A stretch of DNA of 64,000 bases from [Phialemoniopsis] sp. UDSM-2020 (Eukaryota > Ascomycota > Sordariomycetes > Thyridiales > Thyridiaceae): positions 5,208,001-5,272,000 of the forward strand of contig JAEILZ010000002.1 of assembly GCA_018873225.1 (NCBI GenBank), in the 5' to 3' direction. A program made the translations under genes and the position numbers. The notes beneath the pieces were generated by a model. That model was not told the origin of the DNA. It saw only the letters and a program-made list of their open reading frames with translations, and searched no databases. This document shows, one piece after another, positions 47,058 to 59,996 of the stretch. Each line of letters opens with the position of its first letter. Positions within the stretch are counted from its first letter, which is position 1.

Positions 47058-50000
47058 TCACAGACGCTTACTCATCGCCACCGTCGCCCCCGCCGCCGCG
47101 AGATCCGCCTGCCTCATACTAACGGACCGGTTCGCCGCGCGGGGCAGGCTGCTCGTGCTCAGGGGTATGCCGCCTCCAGCAAGACCCGTCCCTGTGCTGG
47201 TCCGCTTAGCGGCCCCGGCCCCTGCAACGGCCGACACGCGGCGCGATCCCGCCATGCCAGCAACGGCCTTGTGCGGGCTCCCGCGCGGCTGCTGCACGCT
47301 TCCCTTGAAGCTGCCATTCGCGCCCCCAGGTGGCTCCGGGAGGGGCCTCGGCGTCGAGATCGTGTTGTGGCGTTTGATGGGCGAACCCCTGCGTTGTGCG
47401 GCATCGTGCTGCTGCAGAGCTGTGGGGATCGGCACGCTCGTCTTTTGCCCTGTGATGAACTCATGCCGGATCGCTTCATCAGGCTTAATGCGCCTGTCGG
47501 GGTCCCAGCGGAGGCAGCGCGCGAGAAAGTCGAGGAAGGCCTCGTCGTCGCACTTGATGACCTGCTGGAGCGTCTTTGAAGAAGGACGTCGCCTCCTGCC
47601 CTTGGATGACACGGTGAGGCGTGGCTTGCCCATCGAATCGAAGAAGAGCTTCTTGCGAGTCGATTTCTCGATGAGGTGCTTTTCGGGCGGGCCAAACACC
47701 TCCATGATGCAGGCGAGCTGCTCCTGCTCATTCTCACCCGGGAAGATGGGGACACCAGTGTACAGCTCAGCAAGGATACAGCCCAAACTCCACATGTCGA
47801 TAGGCATGCCATATGTCATGCCGAGGATGACTTCCGGTGAGCGATAGAAACGCGACTGGATGTAAGTATAGACCTTTTCGTTCTCAAAGCACGAAGAGCC
47901 GAAGTCAATGACCTTGATCTCCGAGTGCATTGGGTGGCGCAGAAGGATGTTCTCCGGTTTCAGATCGCAGTGGATGACCTTGTGCTGCTTGAGAAGGTTG
48001 AGTGAGCTAAGCATCTGCTTGGTCATGCGACGGATGAGCTTGAGCGAGAAGCCACGGAAAGCGTTAGACTTGATGAATTCGTAGAGGTTCATATCCAAGA
48101 GCTCAGTAGAAATGCAAAGATGTCCGCGGAAGTAGAAGCTGTGAGTGAAGTTGACCATGCTGTGCTTGTTTTTGGGGTCCTGCACGGCAACGTTAGCAAC
48201 TAGAACGATCGTCGATGTATACAATGCTAGCTTACCCATTCGCGAAGCTTTTGTAGAATGTTGACTTCGACAAGAGCCTGCTGGTGGAACCTCTTCTTGT
48301 TGCGGATGATCTTGACCGCGACGAGCACGCCTGTCTTGTGGTCGATGCAGCGCACGACCTGACCAAAGCTTCCCTTGCCCAGAACGTCAATGATCTCATA
48401 CCTATACGCCAGGTGGTCCCCAGGAACGATCGTGTAGTCACCGCGTTCGTCGTCATAGCCAAAGTTGGGAATGTCCGACTTGAGATCTCCAACCACCTTG
48501 GCCGCGTTCTGGGTGCCGCAGAAATAGATGTCGTTATAGTCGATGATCTCGCCTCTCTCGTAGATATTGAGCATGGCGATGCGAATGGCATCTTGAGCGC
48601 TGACTCGTTCCTTGGGCGACGCTCGCTTGCGTAGCGCATCCAGTGTCCTTGCCGCGAGCTCAGTCTCCTTACGCCTCATTGCCAGCTTCCTCATCTCGTC
48701 CTCAGCTATCAGGTCGTCCTTGTCCAACTCCGAGCTCCAAACGTCGTGATGCCGAATTGTACTCGTAGACGCCTTAGGTTTGAGTATCTTCTGCATGACA
48801 GACGAGTTGTGTGAGAGTACGGACCGATCCGCAGCCGGATCGCCGCTGGACTCTTTCTTGTGGTGACGATCTGCGCCCCAGCTGTCGTTACGGGTCCTGT
48901 CGTGCGCCACGATAGAATTCAGACTCGACGCCGAACTCTTTCTCCTCCTGGAATCAAGATAATTGGTCGCCGGCTTGGAGTTGGTCGTTTCGCTGGCCGT
49001 CTTTGTGCTGAGGGTATTCACAGTAGATGAAATGGGTATCCGAGGCGGCGGCATGCTTTCTTGTCTCGTGCTCTGGTGATCTGCTGATTTCTCCGGTACC
49101 CCTCCGGCAGGAAGACTGATGCTGGGCTTGGAGCCACTCCTCTTCCAAGACATGCTCAGCTTGCGCCTCAAAGAACTGATCGAGGAGGGTGTGGGCGGCT
49201 CTTCTGGGCTTGACAGCGGCGCTGGGGTCTTCTCGGTGCTCTTTGTCTCGACGTGCTTCGCCGCTTTTGGTGCCGGCGCCCGCGGCCCAGATGGCTTCTG
49301 CTGTTTTACTGGTTCTATCGCGGTTTCATTCAGAGTGTTAAAGTCACCCCCGGTCTTGGATCTTTTCATGAATGAAGGCTCCACACCGCCCTTGGGGACC
49401 GAAGAAGACAAGAATGGCGATATCGATGGTTTCTGCAGTGAACTCTTTGTGGTCGCAGTGACGAGGGACTCGGAGGAGCTGCTGTGATCAGCAGCGAGAG
49501 GACTGTCATTGCGAATGCGATGTATCGAGGAGCTGCTCCGTAGGTTAATAGGTTCCGTCTTGTCGTGGTGGCGGTGCCTAGAGAAAAAGGAGCTCTTCGA
49601 GGCCGTCATTGGCGTGGTGGGGGTTTTGGCGATCTGCCTTGCCGGCGGCGGGCTGCTGGCATTGCGATCTGCTGAGCCGTTCTCCTGCAAGGCTGCAATC
49701 CGCGTTGCGGTAGGCGTACTGAGGGGCCCGATATGGATGGGCGGTAACCGTAGTGGTTGTAAATTCTTCCTGGACTGCGCAACATTGCCCTTCTTATCCA
49801 GATCCAGGGTTACGTTTTGTCCGGTCTTGCGTGTGCTCTGGTTGCGCTGGATCTTGACCGGGGGTTCGAGCACCGGATGTCCAGACAAACTCCCGGTGGA
49901 GGTGCTATTTATACTGCTCGCATCGAACGCCAAATTAGATTTCCGCTTCTCGAGAAATGATAATTCTGCTGGCGAGTCCTTTGGAGATTCGTAGACCTTG

Positions 50001-51492
50001 GGAATGGCAGGCACAGGAGGGACATCCTCATCCTCTTCAGTCGGATTCGAGTTGTGGAGGCTGAGAGACTTGGGGGCTGGTAACCTTGATGTCGTCGCGG
50101 ACTGCTGCAGACGCGGCTGGATCGACCCCGTGGACGTGCGCACCGTGTTAAAACTGTTGGTCGACCCTACAGAGAGCCCGGAACTATAGGACTTGCGGTT
50201 AGGGTCTGGTGTCGTTCGGTTCGAGGAAGGCGTCGACGTCTTTCTAGGGAGCATCGATGGCGAGCGCGAAACAGACCGGATAGAGGCGGTGGGCATGGGC
50301 TCAGTGATCGGCTCCGTGTTATCGCGGGTATGATGCATTGTTGACATCCTCTTCATCCTCCTAGTATCCGTCGGGCTAATAGTGCGAGCTCCAAGTCCCG
50401 ACGCATGCGTGCCCGGCATGACAGACATTCGTTTACTGGCGGACGACGGATTACCCCCTTTGTTCGCCACACGAGGCGATCGCGGCATCGCAATCGACGA
50501 AGTACTTTGATCTACGGTCAGAGTGCTGGTATCCGCGGAGGGAGCAGTCGTGTCAATCCTAGGCTGGGGCGGTTTCGTCTTGGCCGCCCTCGAGGCCGTC
50601 AGCCTGGTCGCGCCTTCCCCATATCGGCTTCCCCCGTCAAACGATGAACGAGCAGATCCGGATACCGTCCTGTCCGAGGTTGATGCTAGGCTTGGTCTGC
50701 GGCGCTGAGAAGCTCGAGTGCCGTAATCGTTTGAATCGAAAACACCTGGGCCTACGGATTTCCTTGGAGGTTTGCCAATGTTGCTATTGGAGACCGGAGG
50801 ATATGCGCTCTGGCGACGATTTCTCATGGCAGCTGGTGCGGTGGGAGCATCAGCAACGCCCGACCCGACCGAGGCAGACGACGATATACTAGGTTGTCGG
50901 CTGGATGTACTCGGTCTTCGCAAGATGGAGCCGGACCTTGCTGGGCGAGACGAAGAGGGCGGGATGGCGACGCGGGTGGTGGTCCCACTCCTCGTAACCC
51001 CAGATGGCTCGACCATCTTGTCTGCTGTGCTGCTGTTCTGACCTCCAAGTATGCTTCCCTTCCCGGTGGGCGAGGGGAACTGTGTCAACTTGAACTCGGT
51101 CGAGGCAGATTCGAGACTGCTTTGCAGGTCATCGAAGCTCACCGAGGGGAGGAAGTCGTAAGAGGTGCTCGATTCCCCTGCCTCGTTGGAGATGCCACCG
51201 CCGCCATTCCTGCCGAAGGAGAAGAGGGAGTGATTGTTGGAAGATGAGGCGCTGAGCATTGGAGCGTCGGATAGGTGAGGTGCGGGACCCGTTTTAGACG
51301 GGCTGATGGTCTGCCTGGCTCTGCATATGTAAACAAGGAAAGTCAGCGCCACAGGTATCCTCCTGGGAGAGTGGAGATGGGAGGTTGCAAGGAGGCGACT
51401 CTGAGAACTGGGGTTTTTCTGGCAACGAACCTAGTGGGGGACTGGGTTGCCGGTCGGGGGCCAGCAGGTATCTTGTGCTCCCGAGCAAACAT
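47058..51492 (-). CDS. POM1: DYRK-family protein kinase Pom1-type
   Basis: Minus-strand exons 51320-48236 and 48179-47058 are firm (56-base intron, GTAAGC/GTGCAG); I add a tentative first exon 51492-51431 for 1422 residues. Pom1 kinases set cell polarity and mitotic timing in fission yeast; the cortical role is known there and inferred here. The first 980 residues or so are Ser/Thr/Pro-rich and disordered, with RQTISPSK and APHLSDAPML near the start and DFLPSVSFDDL soon after. A DYRK homology box precedes the kinase domain: GKGSFGQVV, Lys1024, HCDLKPEN (Asp1121), DFGSSC (Asp1141) and the autophosphorylated YTY loop (1153-1155) before SRFYRSPEV. The tail is basic and Ser/Pro-rich. The first exon fits in phase and start codon but uses an unusual GTTCGT donor, so the N-terminus is uncertain. 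Confidence 0.9.
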
Positions 51493-54400
51493 AGGGGACG
51501 AGGCCGGCGAGCGGTGTCGTCAGAGAGAGAAGGGCTACGGCCCGCCCGAAACAGGGAGCAGGGACAAGAACAAGAAAGGAGTGAAAACGACCCGATTGAG
51601 CCTCCAACAAGAGGAGAGATATCCCCCCTTGTTGATCGGTCGTGACGAGTCGAGGAGCGGTCCCCAGTCGCAGCAGGAGCCGGGCTCAGAGTCCGGTCAA
51701 GGATCTGAGTACATCCAAAAGGCTACCTCATTCCGATCAGCTACCTTTTCCGCAACAGACAATCGAGTCGGCAATTGGCGCGCGAGTGGTCAAAAGGGCA
51801 GCCGAATGACGATGTTGTTTTTGAAGTTGAAGACCAGCTCTCGGGGAGTGGGTTCGAGGCCAGGACGTCGGTTCTGCAATTGAAAAGGGTTCAAGGGAGA
51901 GTGAGTGGGAGGGAATGAGCGAGAGGAGATGCATGCATACAGCAGAGAGGCTACGGGCTACCTGGATACGGTCGCAAAAGGTGTTGGTGTGCAGTGCGGT
52001 GCGGTGCGGGCGCGGGAGCAACGATGGATTGATTGATGGGCGAGTGAGTGAATGAGTGGGCGGATGGAGATCCCAAGGATGGGTCCAATGTACCACATGC
52101 ACGCCCGTTTCTGTCCAGTCCGTGTTTTTTCTCCCCAATTAAAGTGGCAGCTGGGGTGCGGCGGCTGACCTTGGCTTGCTCAAAGGTACTTCAAGTGCCT
52201 AAAAGGGGGACCCGTGCACAGCTGCCAGATGCGCTCTGAGGACTCTGTAGCACCACACCAGCTTGTTACTGAGCACTATGGGCTCGCCCGCCCGCCCGCT
52301 ATCAGGTCACGAAAAAGGGTCACCGCCAGAGGGGCCACTGTCCTACAGAACGCTAATTAAACTTGCTAACGCAAAAGGTAGATTTTTTAAGGGGTGGTGC
52401 AGTAGCGGGGAGCAGGCGTGCTAACGCCAACCAGACAGCTCGAGCTTGCTAGACGACCCACCTCATTACTGTCAGGGACCGACCGCCATCCACGGGAGAT
52501 TTGGCGGGACCATCCACCGTTTTGGCTCTTGTGTTTCTTCAAAACATTGCCCACTCCTCTCGACCCCTGCAACCCACTCCGTCAAAGGGAAAGTCGTCTC
52601 GTCATCTCCAGCCTATTATTCGACTGGATTGTGTTATTTGTTGATGCCAGCAACAAGGGTTCATCCAGGATATCCAGCAGTTGCATGCCGTGCGAAAACA
52701 AAGATGACTTTCTTCTGCTTTGACCGCCAGCTTAGATACGAAGGCCAAATGAAGCTCGTACATCATCAGCCTCCACAGACCAGTTCTACGGCCAGCAGTT
52801 TGCCGCAATTTGACATGCATTGCGTTTGGCACGCGGCAACAGCCAGCTAAAGCGTAAAGCGGTCGCATGCTTTGGTGTCTATTGCGTGCATGGCCCTATC
52901 CGTACACACACGTTTCTGGACACACAAGACTACTGCATTGGGCCAAGTATCAACAAGCCTCATGCTCAGAAAAGCAGAAAGGGGGGTTTCAATCTTCAGC
53001 CCAAACTGGGGCCGCCCATCCAAGATTGTCCAAGATTGCCTCTAAATTCCTAGCGTTTCTCTGTTAACGACGGGACAGCGGAACCCTCCACACCTGCTTT
53101 TGATTGACCGATGATCTTCAAAGGCCCCTTTTTAACACCACAGGATCTCAGGGCCGATCAAACCCTGACACCTGACTTTGGCCACAGCATTCTTCCTGTC
53201 TGCTGGTGCGTGTGTTGCTTTTGTTTTCTTAACAGACCTCTGTTATTGATATGCCTCTCTGATGTCCATTGTTCGCGGATCTCGAGGGCAACGGAACCCG
53301 CATTAGGGAAGGCTTTTGCCTTTCATGCAAAATGTAAACACTCTTTCATGCCGTCCATCCAAGTAGCTGTCACTTTGCCAGCCTGGTTCACTGAAAGATA
53401 CGTATCCATGGACCATGGTGGACGGTACAAAATAATTGACCAGCCCTGTGGCCGACTGTCCGGTACAACGGCATTGCTCCTGGTGTAAGCGATATTGCAC
53501 ATGTCGAGGTAGTCAAGCTCAAAGTATTTATCTATTTAGCCCAGCAGCCGACATGCCAACTACAGCCCCGCCGAGTCCTTCATCTGATAGAACGTCCACA
53601 AGGCCTCGGCTTCTAATGTCGCTGGACTATTAATTATGAGTTTCAATGGTGCGAGGTGGATTTCCCGCATGTCCATACGAAACCTACACGCGTTGCCTAA
53701 GCGCGTCTCTTCATTGTCTCCCCGCGCTGGCAGGACGCGAATGGCGTCAAACAGTGCAGGGATATTCTACGGTGTTTCAGATTAGGGGGCACAAATCAGA
53801 AACGCTAGGTACTGGGTACCCAGGTAGGTATCACAGAACGACATGAAAGCCTCTTTGGACGCCAACTGTACAGAGTAGCAACCTTCGGATCCTTGAGAGG
53901 ACAGTCGAACTGCGTACCCCGAGAAGCACACCTACAACGTAGATATCGTTCAGAGATTTGCACTGATGCCTTCGGCTACTACGGCAGCGGCGACAATGAG
54001 TACCTACGCAGGTTGCGCCGCTGGGTTGTAAGTGGCATCTAGTGATGTCCTCAATCTCCGCCGCGTATCATCAGATATACCACCTTTGACGGTCGAGCAA
54101 GTTCTCTACGTCATTATTCGAAGTCGCGGACATCCCTTTCATCATTGCATTGTGTGACCACCACCGCACAAGTGGGAGTGGTGTTGGGGCTCTTGGCGGA
54201 CTCGTTATACTTCATCTTCGCTCACTTTCCAAAATGAACAGTGCACACCAGAATCAGCCTCCCCCAAGACGGGTGGGCAACCACCACGGTGGAAACCATG
54301 AGAGACTTACAAAAGCCAGACGAAGTCGTCGAGCTGCTCCGCCGCCTGTCCTCCGTGCACTGCGCGGACCGTTAGTCGGAGCAAGCACAATACGTCGCCG

Positions 54401-55216
54401 CCTATGCTCTGAAAGATTGGCAGGGTCTCTGTCGGGGCATCGTCGCCGGCGACTGGACTGGGAATGGTGTTCAACGACATGCTCGACTAGGCGCCCGTGA
54501 ATGAGGCAGAGTCTAGGTATCATCTGAACACATGGGCTATTGCGAACTTCTTTGAGATGCTCTAGCATCAGTCCTGCGAGCTGTATTTCGTTCCTCTGAG
54601 TCCCTCGGAAGTCTAGTATGTGTGGCCATGGGCCAACCATCCAAGACACCCCGAATTACATCAGAAGCAAGCCTGTTTCTCTCGAGACTACGGGCGGCCT
54701 GGCCAGATCCAGACTGCTAACCCAAGCACGAATGTCTTCGGTCTGTGCGCCGGCGCATCAAGCTTGACCTTGTCCCTGGTCTGCGTGCACAATACGAAAA
54801 ACCTGCCACGGTCTAGCACATAACAACACTGTAGACCAGGCAATTTTGTGTACAAAGGTTGCAAAATCAATTTTAGAGCTTCTTGTCAAGCCCGGTCTTT
54901 GTACGGAGGTTGAGCGGGCGCTACATAACATCCAATTTGCGACTGGATGATGTGTCATTCGTTATTGCTGGATAGGAAAATGACTGCCTTGCCAGCAAGC
55001 TCATGCGCGTTCTTGCGATTGATCAGCTCTCTGATTGGATGACAGCATGAGGAGGGATGGGAGTGTTTCGTGTGTGCTCAGAAGAAGACCAGGCTGAGCG
55101 GCTGAGCTGTCTCTCGCCCGACCTTTTGGTTCAGAGATTCTCGATGCCGCCGGTCAGATTCGGTGTCTCTTGACTAGAAGCTCGAGTAGTTTTCGCTTTG
55201 TTCAATTCCTCTAGTC
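51493..55216. other. Gene-poor region upstream of POM1 and the NLR gene
   Basis: About 3.7 kb between divergent genes. The first 600 bases are purine-rich on the plus strand, i.e. CT-rich for POM1, and probably its leader. A degenerate GAGT/GATT-type simple stretch occurs near 52025-52060. A probable gene relic lies at 54238-54501. I see no other gene. Confidence 0.5.
54238..54501 (+). pseudogene. Short gene relic interrupted by an in-frame TAG
   Basis: One plus-strand frame is open on both sides of a single TAG at 54373-54375. Before it the translation includes ISLPQDGW and MRDLQKPDEVVELLRRL; after it AQYVAAYALKDWQGLC and IVAGDWTGNG. The composition is like a folded protein and unlike neighbouring random frames. 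The stop could derive from CAG by one C-to-T change. The minus strand is also open over 54254-54649, so the strand call is not certain. The family is not recognised. Confidence 0.35.
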
Positions 55217-57693
55217 ATGGGCGACGCCAGGATGCCTAGCAACAACCCTTTGCCTCTGCGGCCGGCTTCGCGCCGTGATTTTAAAATCGCCATCATCTGC
55301 GCCCTGACCATCGAAGCCGATGCCGTCGACGCCCTCTTCGACCACCACTGGGAAGACGACGGGCCCCGCTACGATAAAGCCGAGGGAGATCCCAACGCCT
55401 ACTCCCTCGGCGTCGTAGGCCGTCATAATGTCGTGCTCGCGCATATGCCCGGTATGGGCAAAGTCAGTGCTGCGACCGTAGCCAACAGCTGCAGGATGAG
55501 CTTCCCCAATATAATACTGGCTCTTGTTGTTGGGATCTGCGGCGTGGTCCCTTTCGATTCGGGCAAGGAGATCGTCCTCGGCGATGTTATTGTCAGCAAT
55601 GGCGTTGTCCAGTACGACTTTGGTCGCCAGTACCCTGAACATTTCGAGCGCAAGGATACGTTGCTGGACTCGCTTGGCAGACCGAACACAGAGATCCGGT
55701 CGCTTCTTGCAAAACTGAAGACTCGGCATGATCGGAAGCAGATGCAGGTCAAGATGACTGCCTACCTCGGTGCACTTCAAGCCGAAGATGACCTAGGGGC
55801 TGGTTATCCGGGTACGGCATGTGACAGGTTATTCGCGGCAGCATATCGCCATGAGAACAGCTCTAAAATGTGCGACGAGGCGGGCTGCAATGGGGAGGTG
55901 ATACGACGCAGCCGCCTGCAGCAAGATCTTACACAGCCTGCTGTGCACTTCGGCCTTATGGCATCGGGCGACACAGTCATGAAGTCTGGCCAAGACCGCG
56001 ATGATATTGCACAAAGAGAGGGCATCATCGCTTTCGAAATGGAGAGTGCTGGCATCTGGGATGTTTTCCCCTGTATAGTGATCAAAGGGGCTTGCGACTA
56101 CGCGGATAGCCACAAGACCAAGGTGTGGCAGCCATATGCGGCGGCCACAGCGGCGGCGTTTATGAAGGCGTTTTTGGATTATTGGACGCCTTCCACTTAT
56201 ACCAGTGCGTAATGACTTCCGAGGCACGGTTCTTTTCGCCTGCCCGCAGGCCACATCATCACACAGACTCGCTAATTTCAAGCCTTCGTGACCAGTTCAC
56301 AATCCCTATCAGACTCCGTTTCTGCTTCATGACGTGCCTATCTCTGATCACTTCGTCAACAGGCCAGTCGATATGGCGGATATTGAGATGGGCCTTCTCC
56401 CCAACAAAGACAAACCCCAAAGGCGACGAATATTCATACTATACGGACTTGGAGGCACCGGAAAGACTCAGCTTGCAGCCAATTTTGCCCTTCACCACAA
56501 GGACACATTTTCTTCGGTCTTCTGGCTAGATGGCAGATCTGAGAGTCAAGTAAAGCAGAGCCTTGCTCAATACGCGAGAAGGGTGCCTGAAGGCCAGATT
56601 TCCGAAAAAAGCAGAACAACTACCTCCCCTACCGATGAGGACCTTGACTTTATATTGACAGACATGTTGGAGTGGTTGGGTCAGCCGAACAACACCAAAT
56701 GGCTCCTCGTTTTCGACAATGTAGGCCATGATTGGGAGGATGCTCCCAAGACAGGTGCTTTTGACATTCGACAGTATTTTCCGAGTGACCATGGGTCGGT
56801 GCTCGTGACTACACAATTGGCACAACTTAGGCAGCTTGGCAATTCGAAGCATCTGGAAAAGGTCAGCGGAGACCTTGGAAAGGCCATCTTCGAGAAATGG
56901 TCTGGGGAGAAACTTGGTAAGACTCTTCATCCATCTACCATAGCATCGCAGCTGATTTCTCAAAGCTATGGACAACGCTGGGCAGGAATTACTCGGATTT
57001 CTGGATGGCTTGCCACTGGCGTTGGCCTTGGCAGGATGTTATTTCCACGACAGCAAAATCAGCACTTCGACCTACCTTGAGCTCTGCCACGACAGCTGGG
57101 ACGAGTTGATATTGTCCCACGGTCAACCGAGTTTTTCTCTTATGGACTACGAAAATCATAGTGTCGCTAGGACGTGGACAACGTCCTTACGTACCATAGA
57201 ACGGAAGAGCCCCCCTGCTGCAGACCTGGTTCGACTGTGGGGATGTCTCAGTAACAGAGACATGTGGCATGGCCTTCTGGTAACTGCAATGAGTGATGTT
57301 CCATCTGAGGACGACCTCGGAAGTGTCATATGGCCGAGTTGGCTCCAAGAGATGGCATGCCGCCCAGTCATATTCTATAATGCTATACGACTGCTATGCC
57401 GCTATTCAATGATTGAGAAAACAGAATCAGCGGTAGACAGCTATAGCATGCATCCCGTGGCCCACCGATGGGTGTTTCACAGTCTAGATGCTGTTACAAA
57501 GCGACATTTCCTGAGGCTAGCAAATGCTCTCCGTGAGCAGCATCCGGCAAGAAACAATTACACAGTTCGACGACGTCTCAAACCGCATTCCAGCTGGTTT
57601 GCGTGGCTCTCAAACGAAATAGATAGCTGCCCCCCTGGTCTTGACTGGGTGGAATGGCACTACGCCGGTAGCTGGATGGGGTCCGTCCGATAG
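55217..57693 (+). CDS. NLR-type receptor: nucleoside-phosphorylase-like domain plus NB-ARC
   Basis: Exons 55217-56204, 56296-56916 and 56966-57693 give 778 residues in this conservative model. Introns are 91 and 49 bases; the first uses a GTGCGT donor with a GCTAAT branch, the second GTAAGA with GCTGAT. Residues 20-325 form a PNP_UDP domain (FKIAIICALTIEADAV, HMPGMGKVSAATVA, FEMESAGIW at 273-281, and GACDYADSHK with Asp294/Asp297), so the base-site acid residues are kept. After a linker (DVPISDHFVNRPVDM) comes the NB-ARC ATPase: Walker A GLGGTGKT at 380-387, Walker B WLLVFDN with Asp470, GSVLVTTQLAQL, and GLPLALALAGCY. Then a winged-helix-like part includes DMWHGLL and MHPVAHRWVFHS. Fungal NLRs of this build act in non-self recognition and usually end in TPR or ankyrin repeats; here the frame stops at their expected start, and candidate further exons follow. 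Confidence 0.87.
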
Positions 57694-57782
57694 ATAGGGT
57701 GCTCATAGTCGTCCGGCAACCCAGACCTTATGGCATCTCCACCACTCTGAACCTCTTAAATTAAACCACCCACACCATTCAG

Positions 57783-58003
57783 AGCGAACTGATAGAGGCC
57801 GAGGCGATGCATCCCTGGGCCGTCGCAGGTTATGACAAACTTGGGTCCGACCACAACATTATCTTTCGACTTTCCCAAGGACTGGGAACCCTATGCCTGA
57901 CACAGGTAAGGACAGGAAATTAAAGCTGCTAGGAATGATGATCTGTTATTGAAGCACTCAAAAGTTCAAGGGAAGCTTTGCTTTAGCAGAGATGACGAAG
58001 TAA
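57783..58003 (+). other. Candidate extra NLR exons encoding one to two degenerate TPR units
   Basis: 57783-57905 reads 41 codons between a CAG acceptor and a GTAAGG donor and includes ELIEAEAMH and GLGTLCLTQ, matching the kinesin-light-chain-like TPR pattern found at the end of this NLR family. 57965-58003, after an AAG acceptor, continues the pattern (GSFALAEM) to TAA at 58001. Joining to the NLR frame needs a weak GTCCGA donor at 57685, giving 829 residues in total. If that site is not used, these are relics of a lost repeat domain. Confidence 0.45.
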
Positions 58004-58442
58004 GCTGCCATGACATCGCTACAATATAATCAAGGCGTAAGAAAATCAGCCTGAGCGTCTGGCTCTATGGTCGTCAGAAGTCCCAAAGTCGGCAGTCGGT
58101 CAAAAGAGTCGGGTAATCTAGCCTTGAGTCTTGTGAATGATAAAGAATCAAGATGTTGCTTAGGTATGACGTTGACTAGCGCTAAATGTAAACGTCCTAC
58201 CACAGACAAGCATTAGCATGTGACAAGCTGATGCAAACACGGCAACCCTCCACTACAGCCCTACATTTGCGATGCAATCTAGATCTACCCGTCTACTATC
58301 GCAGGAATTTGGCCCGTTATCCCTCAGCGACCTCAGTGAAAGTTGCCGCGAGTACTCTTGTCGCATCCTCTGCTGATCGTCGCATGACCGGGCGCCGCAT
58401 GGGTACGCGCCCCCACATGCCGCCGTGCTCGCCGTCATCGCC

Positions 58443-59996
58443 ATGGACGACCTGACAGCCGACATCCTCATCCACAACGATGAGTCGACCCTACACGACC
58501 ACGAAGACCGCGAAGATGACGCCGTCGAGGGCGCCTCCACCCCGGGCTCCGGCGGCCCCGCCGACAAGGCCGAGAAGAAGCGGCGCGGCTTCCGTGGCCT
58601 GCTCAAGAAGGCCAGCATGCAGGACCAGCTACTAGACAAGTACAGCATAACAACCCCCTGTGGTATCATCATCTGATACTTCTGCTAATATTCTTATTAA
58701 AAAAGGCTCTTCCAGCAAGTCATACCCGTGGACGACGCCCCGCCGGGCCAGCTCCAGGACACCGACATGCCCGACGACAGCATGCCGTCCTACTCGCAGC
58801 GTCCGGGCTTCAACATCACCACCATGTCCAACAACTTCCGCCGCTTCAACGCCCGCATCGGCGTCGTCTTCAAGTTCCAGGCCCGCATGGTCCGCCTGCT
58901 CTCCTGGCGCCGGCCCTCCCACACCGCCGCCCTCCTCGCCCTCTACACCCTCGTCTGCCTAGACCCGTACCTCCTCACCCTCCTCCCGCCGGCCTTCCTG
59001 CTCTTCGGCGTGCTCGTCCCGGGCTTCGTCGCCCGTCACCCGGCGCCCGTGTCGCGGTCGAGCGAGCTCCGCGACGGCAAACTCCAGGTCCACGACGACT
59101 ACTACTTCTCGCCGCGCGGCCCGCCCATCGCGCCCGCGCGCACCGTTAAGCCCGTTAAGGAGCTCTCGCGCGACTTCTTCCGCAACATGCGCGACCTGCA
59201 AAACAGCATGGAGGACTTCTCCGTCGCCCACGACGCCGTCGTCGACGCGGTAGTCCCCGCGACCAACTTTTCCGACGAGGCCCGCTCCTCCGCCCTCTTC
59301 GTCGCCCTCGCCCTCGCCTGCTTCTCCCTGTCCATCGCAGCGCACCTCCTGCCCTGGCGCCTTCTCGCCCTCGTAGCGGGCTGGGTTGTCATCGTCTCGG
59401 GCCACCCGGCCGTCTCGCGCTTCCTGCAACAAGCGCAGCGCGACCACGTCACCCCGCAGCGCCAGCGCGCAGGCGACCTGCTTCAGGGCTGGGTGCGCGC
59501 CGACATCATCCTCGACGAGGCGCCCGAGCAGCGCGAGGTCGAGATCTTTGAGCTGCAGCGCCTGTCCCCGGCGTCAGGCGAGTGGGAGGCCTGGGTCTTC
59601 AGCCCTTCCCCTTACGACCCTTTATCCCAGCCTCGCATCGCTGGCGAGCGCCCCTCGGGGACGCGCTTCTTCGAGGACGTGTGCCCGCCGTCGGGCTGGG
59701 AATGGAGCGGCAAGAAGTGGGCGCTCGACCTGTGGAGCCGCGAGTGGGTGGAGGAGCGTATCATCACGGGCGTCGAGGTCGAGACCGAAGGGGAGCGGTG
59801 GGTGTACGATATCTTCAACGAGCGGGAGGGGGCCACGGGCGTAGTGGACGTGGCTGACGGCCCGGCGTTTGGGAAGGAGGTGCGGGCCGGGGTAAGCTGG
59901 GAGGAGGGCGAGGAGGGGATGGGCAGGAGGGGGGAATGGAGGCGGCGGCGGTGGGTAAGGATGGTCAAGAGGAGGAAGATTACTGGGACGGCGTAA
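58443..59996 (+). CDS. Peroxisomal membrane protein with dysferlin domain (Pex24/28-32 group)
   Basis: Exons 58443-58639 and 58706-59996 give 495 residues; the 66-base intron has a GTACAG donor, GCTAAT branch and AAAAG acceptor and restores K-LFQQVIPVDD. These peroxins sit in the peroxisome/ER membrane and control peroxisome number and size. After an acidic start (MDDLTADILIHND) and a basic helix (KRRGFRGLLKKASMQDQLL), there are hydrophobic segments at about 150-185 and 270-310 that probably form a membrane hairpin region. The C-terminal dysferlin part is clear: VEIFELQRL, EWEAWVFSP, GWEWSGKKWALDLW, and ERWVYDI near residue 450. Which member of the yeast Pex28-32 set is closest cannot be told. 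The end is Arg-rich. Confidence 0.85.

Noticed and set aside
46678..47847. 389-codon plus-strand frame
   Set aside because: It lies antisense to the POM1 kinase exon, which has full kinase motifs; the frame has no motif and follows GC bias of the real gene.
56313..56340. Acceptor TATCAG before the NB-ARC linker of the NLR
   Set aside because: The following exon would start in the wrong phase for the GTGCGT donor; the CCAG acceptor ending at 56295 fits phase and branch point.
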